Shown here piece by piece: positions 61,539-64,000 of a DNA stretch of 64,000 nt. Position 1 is the stretch's first letter, and each line of letters begins with the position of its first letter. Both the position numbers and the translations under genes were made by a program. Source of the stretch: Lysinibacillus composti (lineage in GTDB: Bacteria; Bacillota; Bacilli; Bacillales_A; Planococcaceae). The stretch spans positions 620,001 to 684,000 of the forward strand of contig NZ_JAFBDY010000001.1 in assembly GCF_016908465.1 (NCBI RefSeq), given 5' to 3'. Below the pieces are notes generated by a model. The model ran no database searches. It was not told the origin of the DNA and saw only the letters and a list, made by a program, of their open reading frames with translations.

Positions 61539-61888
61539 GATGCTGGGACAGATCCAAAAAATATCAGTTTCTCAAAATGAGAAAATGATGTTTTTTTGCT
61601 GTTAATTCTATTGATGAATCCTATTAAAGATCCGGTGAGAGCGGACTAAGCACACAAGTCATAAAGCCACGTTGTACGTGTCTTTATGACTTGTCTTTGT
61701 GCTTTGTGTAAGGTCTGCTCACATAGGATTTGTCCTTCTAAACTTTCCGGAAATCGTCGAGGCTTACAGTGGTAGGCCGCGGTTTCTCGGAGAATGGCTA
61801 ACACTTATTGCTCTAAACTATAAAATATCAATATTTTATTAAAGATAATAGTGGCTTTCCTTAAAAATTCTACTTTGTCCCTGCCTCC
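61539..61888 (-). mobile_element. Structured repeat family 1, copy 3 (reversed, internally deleted)
   Basis: The reverse of the element at 19658-20069, 350 bases. Ends are TGCTGGGACA and TGTCCCTGCC. It keeps the GCGGCC hairpin region, the closing GAGCGGAC-type helix, the nested 41-base hairpin (61654-61694) and the A/T stem near one end. About 57 bases holding the GGGGGC/GCCCCC hairpin are missing. It lies between convergent genes. Confidence 0.8.
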
Positions 61889-61895
61889 TTTCTTT

Positions 61896-62819
61896 TTAAT
61901 TCCCACCAAATTCATTACAGCGGTGATGCTCATACTGCTCCAAATTTGCATCTTGACTTTCCACTTGAATGGTAGCGTGTTCGATATGAAATTGATCATG
62001 CAAAATTCTCAATGCTTCTTTTAGGATTTGATCGTGCTCTTTGTTCGAAATAACTAAATGACAACTCAGCGCGGAAAATTCCGAGGTAATACTCCAAACA
62101 TGAAAATCATGCATACTGACAACGCCCGGTAGTTCAAGTAATGCCGTACGAATCTTCTTCACATTCATATTCATTGGAATGCCTTCCATCAAAACATGGA
62201 AGGTAATGATGATAATTTCGACGCCACTTTTCAAGATTAAAATGGAGATGATCAGACTCGCTATTGGGTCGGCAATCGTCCATCCAAACAGGAGAATAAG
62301 TAAGGAAGCAACAATGGCACCAATAGAACCGAGTAAATCACCAATGACATGCATAAATGCTGCGCGCATATTGATATTATCGCTCGTATCGCCTCTTGTC
62401 ATAATGTATGCGACAAAAATATTCACCAAAGCACCAATAATGGCGATCGCCAACATACCAGTACTGACAATCGCTTGTGGTTCGGCAAAACGCTCAAGAG
62501 CTTCCCATATAATAAAAACAGAAATTCCTACAAGCAATAATCCATTAAACAAGGCCGCTAGAATTTCAATTCGTCGATAACCAAACGTCATCCGGCTATT
62601 CACGGCTCTTTCCCCAAGAATAAAGGCAAGCAACCCAACGCCGAGTGATACCGAATCACTGAACATATGACTAGCATCCGACAGAAGCGCCAAACTATTC
62701 GTTAATACGCCCCCGAAAAATTCCAAAATCATAAAAGCCGTAATTAACACAAAACTTTTGAACAGAATCTTTTTATTTTGGGTGTGGTGATGATGATGGT
62801 GGTGATGGTGATGAGCCAT
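61896..62819 (-). CDS. CDF-family cation exporter (CzcD/ZitB-like)
   Basis: A 307-residue exporter of Zn2+, Co2+ or similar ions. Ten histidines follow Met-Ala at the N-terminus. Six helices come next, with the transport site in LLSDASHMFSDS (helix 2) and FMHVIGDLLGS (helix 5), the His-Asp set typical of zinc exporters. The C-terminal cytoplasmic domain contains HDFHVWSITSE. The ATG follows GGAGG. It has no adjacent ArsR or MerR regulator. The His tract should gather metal at the inner mouth. Confidence 0.9.
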   Translation of the reverse strand: MAHHHHHHHHHHTQNKKILFKSFVLITAFMILEFFGGVLTNSLALLSDASHMFSDSVSLGVGLLAFILGERAVNSRMTFGYRRIEILAALFNGLLLVGISVFIIWEALERFAEPQAIVSTGMLAIAIIGALVNIFVAYIMTRGDTSDNINMRAAFMHVIGDLLGSIGAIVASLLILLFGWTIADPIASLIISILILKSGVEIIIITFHVLMEGIPMNMNVKKIRTALLELPGVVSMHDFHVWSITSEFSALSCHLVISNKEHDQILKEALRILHDQFHIEHATIQVESQDANLEQYEHHRCNEFGGN

Positions 62820-63099
62820 AATATTTCCTCCAGTTGGTTTTATATAGATAGGGTTTAGTTAAGATAGTTTTCTGGTGAATGGATGAAAAGCTTCTAAGAT
62901 TAAGTGATAAATTACCTTTTCTAGCGTATGTAAAGGAGAAATGCTATATGATTAAATCCAAATATATTAACAGAACTAACATAGAAAAAATCTATATATG
63001 TATGTCGGTTTAGTAGAAAAATGATAAATATGTTAAAATATAATGAATATGGTTATAAATTCACCGATATATTTTGAATGAAATGAGGACGTTCTCTTA

Positions 63100-63921
63100 A
63101 TGTTTAACAAAATTGATTCTTTAGAAGATATTATCCGTTTGATTCCACTATTAAAAATATCCATTCCTGCCGATTTATCTATTGCTATTTGTGACTTGGA
63201 AAAATTTATTGCCTATTATCCAGGCAAGTCCATAAATTTGCATATTCGAGTAAATCAACCATTAAATCCGGAAGAACCACTATCTATTGCACTTCGTGAG
63301 AATAAATCTTTAAAAGCGAACGTTCCAGCTGATTTCTATGGTTTTGAGTTCACGGGAACTGCAACACCGTTACATAATCAAAAAGGCCAAATCATCGGCG
63401 GAATTGCTGTTCAATTAAGAAGACAAACTGAATTAAGAGAGATTGCAGATCAAATTTCGGAGTCTTTATCCCAAGCAAATGAACAAATTTTAAGTGTAAT
63501 GAAAGGCTCAAATTCATTAGCAGATTTCTCACAGGAATTATTGAATCAGTCTCATCAAGCAGGTGAAAACGTAGGGAAAACGACAGAAGTATTATCGATG
63601 ATGAAACGTGTAGCGGACCAAACGAATCTACTTGGACTAAATGCAGCAATTGAAGCGGCACGTGCTGGAGAAAAGGGTAGAGGGTTTGAAGTAGTGGCCA
63701 ATGAAATTCGAAGGTTTTCAAAGGAAACGGTAACATCCACGCAAAGTATCAACGAAACAATGAATCAAATGATGGAAGTCACAAATATTATGAGTGAATC
63801 GATTCGGAAAATAGCCGTAATCGGTCAAGAGCAAGCAGATTCCATTTCACAAACATCCACGTTTATGGGGGAAATTCAAGAACTGGCAACAAAATTGAAT
63901 GCTTTTGCGAATAAATTATAA
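63100..63921 (+). CDS. Soluble methyl-accepting chemotaxis protein, YfmS-like
   Basis: A 273-residue cytoplasmic receptor without membrane helices. Residues ~1-110 form a PAS-like sensor domain ([18 protein letters not shown]). The C-terminal signalling hairpin has the CheA/CheW contact tip [20 protein letters not shown]. The signalling part is short, with few methylation sites. The length and layout match B. subtilis YfmS. The ATG follows ATGAGGACG. The ligand is unknown. The last 79 bases of the window show nothing. Confidence 0.85.
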   Translation: MFNKIDSLEDIIRLIPLLKISIPADLSIAICDLEKFIAYYPGKSINLHIRVNQPLNPEEPLSIALRENKSLKANVPADFYGFEFTGTATPLHNQKGQIIGGIAVQLRRQTELREIADQISESLSQANEQILSVMKGSNSLADFSQELLNQSHQAGENVGKTTEVLSMMKRVADQTNLLGLNAAIEAARAGEKGRGFEVVANEIRRFSKETVTSTQSINETMNQMMEVTNIMSESIRKIAVIGQEQADSISQTSTFMGEIQELATKLNAFANKL

Positions 63922-64000
63922 GGCAGGAACCTGGTTGTCTTTCCTTTAAGTTGAGAAAAGTATAAGAAATCGGGATCGAACTATACTAAATCAACAAGGA

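Overview
The window is low-GC Firmicute DNA, most likely from a spore-forming Bacillales. Gene content and protein style suggest a Bacillaceae or Planococcaceae relative (Lysinibacillus, Solibacillus or Psychrobacillus type), but I cannot fix the genus. Supporting signs are AGGAGG-type ribosome sites with many TTG and GTG starts, a qoxAB quinol oxidase, a Spo0E-family phosphatase, a ytcD-ytbD-ytbE locus ordered as in Bacillus subtilis, a MerR-MpfA (YhdQ-YhdP type) pair, a LexA/SOS box and CcpA-like cre sites.

Layout. 1-8.7 kb is mostly housekeeping: qoxB (cut by the window edge) and qoxA, a DRE-TIM aldolase, malate:quinone oxidoreductase, a broken TetR regulator, a small kinase and an SOS-controlled two-gene unit. 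9-22.3 kb holds a membrane PAS-GGDEF diguanylate cyclase, small conserved proteins, MerR-MpfA, an MFS carrier, serine acetyltransferase, a Ca2+ P-type ATPase, a HAD phosphatase, a methyltransferase and a Spo0E-like gene. 23-44 kb is an accessory catabolic island. Its first half encodes an acetoin-dehydrogenase-type 2-oxo complex (E2, E3, E1 alpha, E1 beta), a TRAP transporter, an SDR and two MDR-type dehydrogenases. Its second half encodes a XylR_N/V4R/PucR-type regulator, a meta-cleavage C-C hydrolase, an extradiol ring-cleavage dioxygenase, a flavin monooxygenase of the HsaA type, two MFS carriers and an SDR. Together they look like uptake and degradation of an aromatic compound with an oxidised side chain; the substrate is inferred, not known.

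44-50 kb holds a YdjM-like membrane protein, a small haem-oxidase-like membrane protein, succinate-semialdehyde dehydrogenase and ytcD-ytbD-ytbE. The last locus is bracketed by two inverted copies of a GC-rich hairpin element. 50-57.4 kb is a second catabolic unit for a hydroxy or tricarboxylic acid: a TIM-barrel epimerase, an FMN hydroxy-acid oxidase, a GntR regulator, the TctBAC transporter and an RraA-type aldolase. 57.5-64 kb returns to miscellaneous genes: LysE exporter, amino acid permease, a repeat protein, a likely structured small RNA, a CDF metal exporter with ten N-terminal histidines, and a soluble chemotaxis receptor.

The non-coding content is unusual. Three copies of one structured element (16.5, 19.7 and 61.5 kb) and two of another (47.1 and 50.1 kb) differ by paired, compensating base changes in their stems, so a fold is being kept. 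They are MITE-like (two of the first family have inverted ends around GGGACA/TGTCCC), but no transposase is in the window. I saw no tRNA, rRNA, CRISPR array, prophage or intact insertion sequence.
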